64,000 nucleotides of DNA from Parvularculaceae bacterium (GTDB taxonomy: Bacteria > Pseudomonadota > Alphaproteobacteria > Caulobacterales > Parvularculaceae), in contig JANQSJ010000014.1 of assembly GCA_028284065.1 (NCBI GenBank), forward strand, positions 248,001-312,000. Direction: 5' to 3'. Position numbers and translations under genes: made by a program. Numbering within the stretch: position 1 is the stretch's first letter; each line of letters starts with the position of its first letter. This document shows positions 36,849 to 45,554 of this stretch, piece by piece. Under the pieces are notes generated by a model. The model did not search any database. It saw only the letters and a program-made list of their open reading frames with translations, and had not been told where the DNA came from.

Positions 36849-38381
36849 CTAAAATGCATTCTTGGGGAAGAGAACCGCGATCACCGTGAGTACGAGAATT
36901 TTGACGTCGAACCACAATGACCAATTGTCGATATACTCAAGATCGTACCGGACCCGGTTGGCCATCTGCCCCTTCTCGGAGGTCTCGCCGCGATAGCCGT
37001 TAACCTGCGCCCAGCCCGTGATGCCGGGCTTGACCCGGTGCCGTCCGGAATAGTTTTCAATCATCTTGGCGTAGGCGTGATTATGAGCCAGCGCATGCGG
37101 CCGTGGCCCTATCAACGACATCTCGCCCTTCATGACATTAAAGAGCTGCGGCAATTCATCGAGACTCCATTTGCGCAAGAAAGCGCCGACCCTTGTCACG
37201 CGCGCGTCGCCGCGCGTCGCCTGAGTCACGTCACGACCATCTTCGGCGACGGTCATTGTCCGGAATTTATAGATCTTGAATACTTCGTTGTTGAAGCCAT
37301 GCCGCTGCTGGGAAAACAGAACCGGCCCCGGGCCCTGCAGCCTGAGCGCAATCGCGCAAGCCGCCATCAGGGGCGCGGCAAGCACCAAAAAGACTGCGCC
37401 CAAAACGCGATCTTCGATCGTCTTGACGATGCCGCCCCATCCCTCGAGCGGCCGGCGGTAGAGCCGCAAGGCCGGCGCGCCGCCTATGCGCACTACCTCC
37501 CCGCCTCGGTGGTCCAGCCAGTGAACGCTTGAAAGCAGGGAAAGCGAGACCGGCAACGCCGACAGCCGAGAGATCATTTCAGCTATTTCGGACCGATCAA
37601 TGTTCCGTGCGGCAATCAAAATGTCATCCACATCTCCCGCCCGCGCCAGACGCTCGACCGCCTGCATGCCGCCGCACGACGCCGCCACAGACGAGCGATC
37701 GTCTTGATCGAGACGAAATACGCCGACGACTGATAGCCCGAGGCCCGAGCGCTTCGCCTGTTCGCAAAAGGCCGCACATGCGTCGGCGGCGCCCACGACC
37801 GCGACCCGTCGGCCGAATGCGCCCCCTTCGGCGGAGGCGCGTCGAAGGTACGCCGCGGCCGCGATCCGAACGCCGCCAAGGGCGACAAACGAACCCGCCG
37901 TCCATGTAAAGAGCCAAATCCTCGAAAAGAGATCCGACACCTTCAGGGTGAAAGCGAAAGCGATGAGGCTCAAGACGACAAGAGCCCATCTTGTGAAAAT
38001 CGCGCGTACTGAATTGCTGGACGTCAATAGACTCTCAAAGTCATAGAAGCCGTCTCGCCGCAGCACCGCGGTCAAGGCGGTTGCGCCGACAATCCCCGCC
38101 CCAGCGTAAAGCTGATAATCGAAATCAGTGATCAGGACTTCAATGTGATAGATGTATGCGACAAGGATCGACGTCGCCGCGATCAAGGCGAAGTCGATCA
38201 TCTGAATGATGTCGCCATATAGCGCGTGTGGCAGCGCCGCGCTGCGCCGCGTCGACTGCGCGGCGTCGGTCGGCGCGACAGCGTCCGCCGCGCCAATTGA
38301 ATCAGAGCGCGGCGCGCTCAAATTCACACCGAGCGCGTCGCCTGTCAGGTGAGGCCCCACGACGAGTTCCTGATCCGCCAT
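36849..38381 (-). CDS. Undecaprenyl-phosphate sugar phosphotransferase, WcaJ type
   Basis: This 510-residue polyprenyl glycosylphosphotransferase has four N-terminal membrane helices, a Rossmann-like cytosolic domain ([14 protein letters not shown]), a fifth helix before the catalytic part, and the bacterial sugar-transferase domain with KIYKFRTM and [20 protein letters not shown]. It transfers the first sugar phosphate to undecaprenyl phosphate to start exopolysaccharide repeat-unit synthesis. The ATG at 38381 begins the recognisable protein; the frame is open for 400 more codons upstream, but that is GC-driven and overlaps cysQ. Confidence 0.93.
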   Translation of the reverse strand: MADQELVVGPHLTGDALGVNLSAPRSDSIGAADAVAPTDAAQSTRRSAALPHALYGDIIQMIDFALIAATSILVAYIYHIEVLITDFDYQLYAGAGIVGATALTAVLRRDGFYDFESLLTSSNSVRAIFTRWALVVLSLIAFAFTLKVSDLFSRIWLFTWTAGSFVALGGVRIAAAAYLRRASAEGGAFGRRVAVVGAADACAAFCEQAKRSGLGLSVVGVFRLDQDDRSSVAASCGGMQAVERLARAGDVDDILIAARNIDRSEIAEMISRLSALPVSLSLLSSVHWLDHRGGEVVRIGGAPALRLYRRPLEGWGGIVKTIEDRVLGAVFLVLAAPLMAACAIALRLQGPGPVLFSQQRHGFNNEVFKIYKFRTMTVAEDGRDVTQATRGDARVTRVGAFLRKWSLDELPQLFNVMKGEMSLIGPRPHALAHNHAYAKMIENYSGRHRVKPGITGWAQVNGYRGETSEKGQMANRVRYDLEYIDNWSLWFDVKILVLTVIAVLFPKNAF

Positions 38382-38762
38382 ATTCCGTCCGCGCCAAAAC
38401 AAGCGCCGCCAAGCCCCGCGGCGCCGGACGCCCCGCGTTTGCGATATCACCCGGCGAACCCACAGTCCACCGAAAGCCCGCCTTACGCGCCGCCGAATCA
38501 GGCGTCGGGGCATCCCTTTGCAACCATTTAGCGTAGTATCCGGTCGCAAGTCCCGGGCCAGTCGGCGCGCCCGGGCAGCGAGGTCATTAAGGGCCTCGCC
38601 GCAACTAGCTGCCGGGAGCGCAGCCGCTTGGCGGAAAACTTGCAGAGTGAAGTCTGTGAATCTTGAGAATGGCGCAGCGCCGCCGCAAGGCTTGCGCCGC
38701 CTTAATGTCCGGTTGAATGGGACAAAAGCGGGATCAGCGTAAGAACGCAAAGGGCGACCGGT
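38382..38762. other. Intergenic region with promoter space for sugar transferase and a small gene
   Basis: This 381-bp stretch has no supported gene. GCGCAGCGCCGCCGCAAGGC and a following GCCTTGC-type repeat near 38672-38700 could fold into a hairpin. AAAGGG at 38748 serves the small downstream gene. Confidence 0.4.
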
Positions 38763-38984
38763 ATGGGCAAGCAGTATTCGACTTATTTCGTCTCTTGGCG
38801 CGACGCCAGGAAGCCCATCGATATGTTCCCGAATGAAAATTCCTACGGGAAGGCGGCGGCGCGGGCGCTGGAGGAGAAACTCGCCAGCCTCGCCGAGGAC
38901 GGTTGGATCATCGATCGCGTCATCGCCGCATCGGGCATGACCGCCAAACAATGCGCGGCGTTTACGATCATTGCGTTCAAATAG
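38763..38984 (+). CDS. Small conserved-looking cytoplasmic protein
   Basis: This 73-residue protein begins MGKQYSTYFVSWRDARKP and ends GMTAKQCAAFTIIAFK. It has an alternating strand-helix-strand pattern that resembles DUF4177-like small proteins. AAAGGG is 10 bp before the ATG and the codon composition matches neighbouring genes, so it is probably real. It lies alone, 93 bp before cysQ on the same strand. Function is unknown. Confidence 0.65.
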   Translation: MGKQYSTYFVSWRDARKPIDMFPNENSYGKAAARALEEKLASLAEDGWIIDRVIAASGMTAKQCAAFTIIAFK

Positions 38985-39077
38985 CGCCGCCGTTACCCAT
39001 CCTCGGCGCAAGGCCACGCCGCCGTTCGCCGCATAGTCCAGCCTTTTTCGCGGCGCGCGCCGGGAGAACTTCAATAG

Positions 39078-39908
39078 ATGATCGACCCGACTGAGGACCT
39101 CGCAAAGGCGCTGGCGGAGATCGCGTATCGCGCGGGCTGCGCAATCCTGGAAATGTATGAGGACGGCGTCGACGTCGAACGAAAGGCGGACGCCTCGCCG
39201 GTCACCGCCGCGGACCGTCGCGCCGAAGAGATCATTATTTCCGGCCTCACGGCGGTTGCGCCGGGCGTTCCTGTGCTCGCCGAAGAAGCCGCGTCGAGAG
39301 GCGAAGCCCCTGACCTGAGCAATGGGAGCGGCCAGGCGTTCTTCCTGGTCGACCCGCTGGACGGCACCAAGGAGTTCGTCGGGGGGTCTGGAGAGTTCAC
39401 CGTCAATATTGCGCTGATCATCGACAAGGCGCCGGCATTGGGAGTCGTGCTCGCCCCTGCGCTCGGGGAAATGTTCGTCGGCGTCAAGGGCCTCGGCGCC
39501 AACCGCGCGCGCATCGAGACCAACGCTATCGGCGCATGGTCGCCGATCGAAAGCCGCCGCCCGGCGCCGACGGAGCTTGTTGCGATAGGCAGCCGAAGCC
39601 ACGGCTCCAGGGAAACCGAAGATTTTCTAGATCGCCTGCCTATCGCGTCCTTCGCCGCCGCCGGCTCGTCATTGAAGTTCTGCAGGCTCGCGGACGGGTC
39701 GGCGGACGTCTATCCTCGGTTCGGACGCACGATGGAGTGGGACACGGGCGCCGGCCAGGCCGTCCTTGAGGCGGCGGGCGGCGTCGTGCTTGAGGCCGGG
39801 ACGGACGCGCCTCCCTTGCGTTACGCAAAGGCAGGCCGCGGCTTTGACAATCCCCATTTCGTCGCCTGGGCCGATCCCGCCGCGGCGGACCGCTACGCGA
39901 CGCGATAG
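39078..39908 (+). CDS. cysQ: 3'(2'),5'-bisphosphate nucleotidase
   Basis: This 276-residue Li+-sensitive phosphatase of the inositol-monophosphatase fold has metal ligands in VLAEEAAS, the signature DPLDGTKEF and the C-terminal WDTGAGQAVLEAAGG. CysQ removes phosphate from adenosine 3',5'-bisphosphate formed during sulfate assimilation or sulfation, preventing its accumulation. It sits inside the exopolysaccharide region, where PAP hydrolysis would also suit a sulfated polymer, though no sulfotransferase is present here. Confidence 0.94.
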   Translation: MIDPTEDLAKALAEIAYRAGCAILEMYEDGVDVERKADASPVTAADRRAEEIIISGLTAVAPGVPVLAEEAASRGEAPDLSNGSGQAFFLVDPLDGTKEFVGGSGEFTVNIALIIDKAPALGVVLAPALGEMFVGVKGLGANRARIETNAIGAWSPIESRRPAPTELVAIGSRSHGSRETEDFLDRLPIASFAAAGSSLKFCRLADGSADVYPRFGRTMEWDTGAGQAVLEAAGGVVLEAGTDAPPLRYAKAGRGFDNPHFVAWADPAAADRYATR

Positions 39909-39909
39909 C

Positions 39910-41541
39910 TCAGTTTTCAAGTCCCGGCCTTGACGCGCCGGACGCGCCGCGAGGGGCGCTCCGTCGCACCCAGATCTCCCAGAACGCGGTTTGCTCGGCG
40001 AGTTTGAACTCGGTGTAAAGAAGCGCTTCGGACCGCTCCTTTTCGGCCTGCGCCGCAGCCGTCAGATCAACCCTTGGAACGAACACGACGCCCGCTTCGG
40101 CCGCAGCGGCGCGCCCGTCCGGCTTGCACTCGCGGGTCGGCGCAAGGACGCAGGCGATGTCCGCGCCGGTCAGGAACGCAACGCTGACGCCCTCCTGCAC
40201 GCTTCTTATCGCCTCGCGGGCCGCCTCAATCAGCATATCGGATTGGTCGATCGGCGCCTCGCCGGCGGCCCGCGCCTTCTGGCCCAGCGCCCCTCGGCGC
40301 GCGCGCCATTCAGCGAGCTGCTCGCGGCTCGGGTGCACAACGCCAAGCGCCGACTTCACCGTGGCCGGGGCCGCCTCGCCAGCGCGGAACTGGACCTCCA
40401 GCTGAGCCGTCGCCTGGGCGCACACCGCAGCGATCCAGAACAGGGTCAGCGCCGCAGCGACGCCGGCGGCGACGACGGAGGCCCGGTCATGATCGCGGAA
40501 AACGCCGTCATAGAACGGCGACGCGATCGAAAAGACGGCGATCACCGCGGCGAGGGCAAAAGCCGGCGCGGGCTGTGCGCCCGCAAATCCGGCCGCCAAG
40601 AAAGCGACCGCCATGAAGCCGATCGCAGCCCCCCAACCGCGCGCGTGTTCCTTCCCGCCAAAAACCGTCGCGGCGCCGATCGCCGCTACGGCGGATGCGG
40701 CGGCGCCCGCGACTCCCCAGACGCCGACGCCTCCCACCGCCGCGCCGGCGCCGGCCGACGCGAGGGCGGCGGCGGCGGCCGACCGCGAACCGTTGATGCC
40801 GGGCGCCGCTATTTCGGCGAACGCCACGAACGTTAAGAGCGCGCCGAACGCAGTTGCGTAGCGCGCGAGGCCAGCGAATCCGGTGAGGAAAGGACAGGCG
40901 GACAATACCAGCAGCGCGGCGAGGGCAAAGACGGGGTTTAGCAGCCACAAGGCGAATATGAGGCCGCCACACAGGAGGCCTTCAAAAATCGCCCGGTCCC
41001 AGCCTTCGTCCGCCGGCGACAGAACGAGCGCGGTCGAGACGACGAGGAAGTAAGCCAGCGCAAGATCGCTCGCGCCATTGAACGGCGCCACGACGAAAGC
41101 GGCGATTGTCGCGGTCAGCCCGACGCAAGCGATGGTCGGCAGACGCACCGATGCGAAATACGCCATCGGGTACGCCGCAAGGACCGCCGCGATCGCCTTG
41201 GCGACCAGGAGCGCCCGGCCAGGCGCAGCGACAAAGCGATCCGCAAGGGTTATGAGCGCTAGAAAATACGGCGCCGTCTCGCGCGTCGGGTCGCCGGCCC
41301 CGGCGGCGACCGCACGCGCATCGGCTACCGGTCCGAGGGCGTCAGCCGTCGCATTTAGGCTGAGGAGCGCCGGCGCGAACCCCGACGCCATGACGAAGGG
41401 CGTAGACGCGGCGACGGCCGCCAGGAATACCCAGGCTGGGTCCCGCCAGCCGTAGAGCGCCATCGCGATTCTGCGCGCCCGCGGCGCAGCCTGACGCCAG
41501 GCTGGCGCCTCTAGGCCGCCATCGATGATTTCAGCGGACAT
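39910..41541 (-). CDS. Unrecognised multi-pass membrane protein
   Basis: This 543-residue protein has about 11 hydrophobic segments between residues 30 and 380, many very Ala-rich, then a soluble C-terminal domain of about 160 residues. That domain contains two cysteines (IACVLAPTRECKPDG), a cysteine-bracketed loop that could form a disulfide if extracytoplasmic. The overall plan resembles GT-C glycosyltransferases, but I see no diagnostic DD/DE loop motif. It is not an exosortase: no CSG motif. The gene is convergent with cysQ with a 1-bp gap and lies within the exopolysaccharide region. AGGTG precedes the ATG. Confidence 0.7.
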   Translation of the reverse strand: MSAEIIDGGLEAPAWRQAAPRARRIAMALYGWRDPAWVFLAAVAASTPFVMASGFAPALLSLNATADALGPVADARAVAAGAGDPTRETAPYFLALITLADRFVAAPGRALLVAKAIAAVLAAYPMAYFASVRLPTIACVGLTATIAAFVVAPFNGASDLALAYFLVVSTALVLSPADEGWDRAIFEGLLCGGLIFALWLLNPVFALAALLVLSACPFLTGFAGLARYATAFGALLTFVAFAEIAAPGINGSRSAAAAALASAGAGAAVGGVGVWGVAGAAASAVAAIGAATVFGGKEHARGWGAAIGFMAVAFLAAGFAGAQPAPAFALAAVIAVFSIASPFYDGVFRDHDRASVVAAGVAAALTLFWIAAVCAQATAQLEVQFRAGEAAPATVKSALGVVHPSREQLAEWRARRGALGQKARAAGEAPIDQSDMLIEAAREAIRSVQEGVSVAFLTGADIACVLAPTRECKPDGRAAAAEAGVVFVPRVDLTAAAQAEKERSEALLYTEFKLAEQTAFWEIWVRRSAPRGASGASRPGLEN

Positions 41542-41974
41542 CGGCGACGATCACCTGATCTAAAGCGAAACACCTCTTCGCTAATCGCAAATCCCTTGCC
41601 GATTAATCTGCACGTTTCGGTTGCAAACCGCCCGCGGGCGAACGGCGGCCCCCACGCCGGCCATCTAGAATGGGACGTCTGACGGCCAATCGGCATTCTG
41701 CGACGCCGCGAGCCGCCAGTTGCGCGGCGCGCCGCCGTTCAACCGGGAACCGCACGAGCGCGTTGCGGCGGGCGTCCTTTTAACGCGCGATTATTTCGGC
41801 GACGCTCCCTAGACGGATTTCCCTAATGCGCGGAACTGCGGCCGGGGCGCGCATTCTCGGCCCTCGATGCGTGAGGTCCTCGCCGACCGATTACCTGACT
41901 CCGACCCGCGTCCCGACTATGATGTTCCGGGCCCATTGCATAATCCGGCGGGCGAGGCTCAGGAGACGCCGCAA
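41542..41974. other. Intergenic region between the membrane protein and queG
   Basis: This 433-bp divergent region is GC-rich with several open frames. The queG frame extends upstream to an ATG at 41867 without a ribosome-binding site. TCTAGA-like hexamers occur near 41665 and 41809. No RNA gene or distinct repeat was recognised. Confidence 0.4.
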
Positions 41975-43147
41975 ATGACGTCGCGAACAGCATTGGCGGA
42001 GACCAGTGTGAAGGCTGAGACCAGTGCGGACCTGCGCGCGGAAATCCGCGCGGCGGGGCTGCGTCTCGGCGTCGATGAAATGGGATTCGCGCCGCCAACC
42101 CTTGACCCTCTGATCGCCGAACGGCTGGAGGCGTTTATCGAAGCCGGCCGCCATGGCGATATGGCGTGGCTCGCCGAGCGTCGGGCGCAGCGCGCAAGCC
42201 CCAGGTCCCTGTGGCCAGCGGCCAACTCGGTCATCATGGCGGGGATGAATTACGGGCCCAAGACGGACCCTCTCAACGATCTCGACCATCGCTCACAGGG
42301 CGTCATCTCCGTATACGCCCGCGGCAAGGACTATCACGACGTCTTCAAGAAACGCCTTAAGGCGCTCGCGCGGGAGATTGTCGCCCGGCATGGCGGCGAG
42401 GTGAAGGTGTTCGTCGACACCGCGCCCGTCATGGAAAAACCCCTCGCTGCGGCGGCCGGCCTTGGTTGGCAGGGAAAGCACACCAATCTTGTCTCGCGCC
42501 GTTTAGGGTCCTGGCTGTTTCTCGGCGCGATCTACTCAACGCTCGAGCTGTCGCCCGATACTCCGGAGACCGATCACTGCGGCGACTGCCGGAAGTGCCT
42601 TGATATATGCCCGACGGGCGCATTCCCCGCCCCTTACCAGATCGACGCCCGACGATGCGTCTCGTACCTGACGATTGAACACAAGGGCCATATTCCTGTG
42701 GAGCTTCGCGAAGGCGTAGGCAACAGGATCTATGGCTGCGATGACTGCCTTGCGGTCTGCCCCTGGAACAAGTTCGCTTCCGAGGCCACAGAAGCAAAGC
42801 TGAAGGCCCGTGACATCCGCGCGCCCCGCAACCTCAAAGATCTCGCCGCGCTTGACGACGCCGCGTTCAGGCGAACATTCGCAGGCTCGCCGGTGAAACG
42901 AACGGGACGCGATCGTTTTGTCCGTAATGTGATGATCGCGATCGGAAACGCGGGCGACCCTGACCTTCTTGAAGCCGCGCAAAGAGGCGCGCTGGACGCT
43001 TCGGACTTGGTGCGCGCGGCGGCGGTTTGGGCGCTGGGCAGACTGGCGCCGGCCGAAGCCCGCTCGATTGCGCGCGAACGCATCGGCGCGGAAACTGATG
43101 AGGCGGTGGCGGATGAGTGGCGGGCCGTGTTGGCAAGCGAAGAGTAA
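41975..43147 (+). CDS. queG: Epoxyqueuosine reductase
   Basis: This 390-residue cobalamin- and Fe-S-dependent enzyme catalyses the last step of queuosine synthesis in tRNA. It has VDTAPVMEKPLA for the corrin/active site, two [4Fe-4S] clusters in DHCGDCRKCLDICPTGAF and GCDDCLAVCPW, and a C-terminal HEAT-like region. AGGAG lies 9 bp upstream of the ATG at 41975. The earlier ATG at 41867 would add 36 residues that are not family-like. Confidence 0.95.
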   Translation: MTSRTALAETSVKAETSADLRAEIRAAGLRLGVDEMGFAPPTLDPLIAERLEAFIEAGRHGDMAWLAERRAQRASPRSLWPAANSVIMAGMNYGPKTDPLNDLDHRSQGVISVYARGKDYHDVFKKRLKALAREIVARHGGEVKVFVDTAPVMEKPLAAAAGLGWQGKHTNLVSRRLGSWLFLGAIYSTLELSPDTPETDHCGDCRKCLDICPTGAFPAPYQIDARRCVSYLTIEHKGHIPVELREGVGNRIYGCDDCLAVCPWNKFASEATEAKLKARDIRAPRNLKDLAALDDAAFRRTFAGSPVKRTGRDRFVRNVMIAIGNAGDPDLLEAAQRGALDASDLVRAAAVWALGRLAPAEARSIARERIGAETDEAVADEWRAVLASEE

Positions 43148-43159
43148 GAATGGCTGGCC

Positions 43160-45427
43160 TTAACGCCGGCGCGACTTCTCAATCTCACGCACACGTTTGC
43201 CGGCGCTGAGGATCCCCGCGGCTTCGGCGAAGCGACCAATCGTGACGAGCCCCCCATAGAGCCAGTGTCGCAGATTGAACGGGCCGAGAGGCAAGGCGAT
43301 GGCCGCAGCCTTCAGGACGTAAACCGCCGCGCCAAGGGCGAGAACGATCGTAGCGGCGACGATCGGCCCAATAGGAGAGCGTTCGGCAAGGACAAAAGCG
43401 CCGCCCGCGGCCGCAGCGGCGATGATCAGGATGAGCGCCGGCGCCCAGAGTCCCCAGAAGAGAGCGCGCACCCGCTCGGCCATCGCCAGACGTTCAGGCG
43501 CCATTCCGTGAAGCGCGCAGCGCATGGCGTATGCGACGCCGTCGCGCCGCGCCGCGGCCAGCCATTGCCCGATCGACCGCACAGGCGGATCGATGACGGT
43601 CATCCGCTCATCGAGCCGCCAGATATGCGCGCCCCGGCGACGCAATCGAATGCAGAGATCAGCGACTTCAGCATGCGGAATATCGCCGCGAAAGCCGCCG
43701 GCCGCTTCAAACGCCTCTGCGCGCACAAACAGATCTTCATTTGCGGCGACAAGTTCGCCCTCGCGCTGGCGCAGACTGATCGCCTTCATCATAGGGAACA
43801 ATCGGCGATTGTCGGGCGCCAGAACTTCAGCGCCGCAAACGGCCGCAACTTCGGGCCTGCGCGCCAGAAACGCCGCCGCCGCCGGCAGCCAACCGTCCGC
43901 GAGCCGCGCATCAGGGCCGACGAATTGAACGTAGCGTACGTCCGGCGCAATCTTTTTTAGCTTTCGATATCCGGCATTGCACGCGCGGCCGGATGTTGCG
44001 CTGTCCACGGCGACTTCGGCGATCTCGTCAGCGCCGGCGGGGGCGTTCGCCGCCTCGCCGTCAGCGGCCGCAGTGCGGACAAGTATCACGCGGATGTTGT
44101 CATCCTCATCCGGCCTATCTTCGGCGAACGCGGCCGCCGCCGCCTCCGCGCCTTCGCCATGGACAATGACCCCGATCACCCCGGGCTCGCTCGCCGTCGC
44201 CGTCCGGCCCAGAACCCCGGACACCGCACGCGGCGCCTTATCGCCCGCCGATCCATCCGCGCCGCCATCGCGTCCGCGCGCGCGCGATTGCGCGCCGGAA
44301 CCATCAGAGGAACGCCGCGCCGAGGGCTTAGCGCTTCCTGCGGCCCCACCGCCCGAGCCCTTCGCCGACGCCCCGGCCAACGCCGTCACTTTCGCAGATG
44401 GCCGCGCGGGAGGTTCAATATCCGGAAACAGGGTCGTCGGCTCGCCCGCGCCCTTGACGTCCTTTCGCCCGCCCGACGGCGCCGCGTCGCCGCCGGAAGC
44501 AAGCCGCAGATTTGGTCGGCCGACCGCAGCCGCAGCCGCTCCCTCACCGGCAAGGAAAGACACAGGCGCGGCGTTCGGTTCGTCGGAAAGTTCCAGGTCC
44601 GCGTCGCTCGCAATCCCAAAAACGCCGTAGGCGCTTTTGTCCTTAACGACCGCTTCGATGCTGCCTTCGCTCACGACCGCCTCGCCGGCGGAAAACCCGT
44701 AAACAAGGCCCGTGTCCGCGATGATGTTGATGACGCGCGGCACGCCGCGCGATTCCTGGGCTATGGCGTCAATGGCTTTTTCAGAAAAGATGCGCCGGGA
44801 GGCGCCCGCAATGGCCAGTCTTGTTTCGATATAGGCGTGGACTTCCTCACGGTTGAGCGGCGTTAAATGGAAATCGGCGCCAACCCGCTGCACGAGCTGC
44901 AGCATGTCCGGGCGGTTCAGCAGCTGCTTCAACTGGGGCTGGCCGACCAGGATCAATTGAAGCAGCTGATGCTTGCCCGCATTTATGTTCGACAGCATAC
45001 GGATTTCTTCAAGCATGTCGATCGATAGGTTCTGAGCCTCGTCGATGATCAGCACGACCCTGCGGCCGTTGCCATAGGCGTCGATGAAGAAGCGCTGAAG
45101 GGCCTGGAACTTCTCCACATGATTCATATCGCTGAAGGGTTGGCCAAACCCCATCAGAACCCAGCTGAGCAGGTCGCCGCGGTCGCGCTGAATGTTCGAT
45201 AAGAGCGCGACTGCGTGCGTATCGGAAAGCTGCTCCAGCAGGCGATGGATGAGCGTCGTCTTTCCGCATCCCACTTCGCCGGTCACGATGGAAATCCCGG
45301 CCTGGTTGAGAACGCCGTACTCAAGCATCGCGTAGGCGAGCCGGTGCGCCCGGCCCCAATAAATGAAGGAGGGGTCAGGCTGGATCGAGAACGGTTTCTC
45401 GGTAAGGCCGTAAAATTCTTCGTACAT
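43160..45427 (-). CDS. ExeA-type ATPase fused to a family-2-like glycosyltransferase
   Basis: This 755-residue protein joins two parts that are normally separate. Residues 1 to about 265 are an AAA ATPase like the putative secretion ATPases of exosortase A loci: MYEEFYGLTEKPFSIQPDP, Walker A TGEVGCGKTT and Walker B VVLIIDEAQNL. A Gly/Ala/Ser-rich linker of about 130 residues follows. Residues about 415-640 look like a GT-A glycosyltransferase (RACNAGYRKLKK, ARLADGWL, EVADLCIRLRRRGAHIW), followed by two membrane helices. The expected DxD is replaced by GPDA, so the transferase part may be inactive. It probably supports exopolysaccharide assembly or export. Confidence 0.85.
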   Translation of the reverse strand: MYEEFYGLTEKPFSIQPDPSFIYWGRAHRLAYAMLEYGVLNQAGISIVTGEVGCGKTTLIHRLLEQLSDTHAVALLSNIQRDRGDLLSWVLMGFGQPFSDMNHVEKFQALQRFFIDAYGNGRRVVLIIDEAQNLSIDMLEEIRMLSNINAGKHQLLQLILVGQPQLKQLLNRPDMLQLVQRVGADFHLTPLNREEVHAYIETRLAIAGASRRIFSEKAIDAIAQESRGVPRVINIIADTGLVYGFSAGEAVVSEGSIEAVVKDKSAYGVFGIASDADLELSDEPNAAPVSFLAGEGAAAAAVGRPNLRLASGGDAAPSGGRKDVKGAGEPTTLFPDIEPPARPSAKVTALAGASAKGSGGGAAGSAKPSARRSSDGSGAQSRARGRDGGADGSAGDKAPRAVSGVLGRTATASEPGVIGVIVHGEGAEAAAAAFAEDRPDEDDNIRVILVRTAAADGEAANAPAGADEIAEVAVDSATSGRACNAGYRKLKKIAPDVRYVQFVGPDARLADGWLPAAAAFLARRPEVAAVCGAEVLAPDNRRLFPMMKAISLRQREGELVAANEDLFVRAEAFEAAGGFRGDIPHAEVADLCIRLRRRGAHIWRLDERMTVIDPPVRSIGQWLAAARRDGVAYAMRCALHGMAPERLAMAERVRALFWGLWAPALILIIAAAAAGGAFVLAERSPIGPIVAATIVLALGAAVYVLKAAAIALPLGPFNLRHWLYGGLVTIGRFAEAAGILSAGKRVREIEKSRRR

Positions 45428-45554
45428 ACGCTTCCGCCGGGGCGGCTTTCCTGTCGCCGTCGCCGGCCCTTTTCGCCGTAGGCGCCGTTATACGACGGGC
45501 GGCCTGCAAATCTCGGTCCGCTGCCGCCGCCCGGCCTCCCGCCACGCCCCGCCG

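Noticed and set aside
38382..39602. Upstream extension of the sugar-transferase frame by about 400 codons
   Set aside because: It overlaps cysQ on the other strand and is Arg/Ala-rich and non-family-like. The recognised transferase starts at 38381.
39910..41541. Possible exosortase
   Set aside because: The membrane protein sits in an exosortase-type locus, but I see no CSG motif or the conserved Arg/His expected in exosortases, and no EpsI-like domain.
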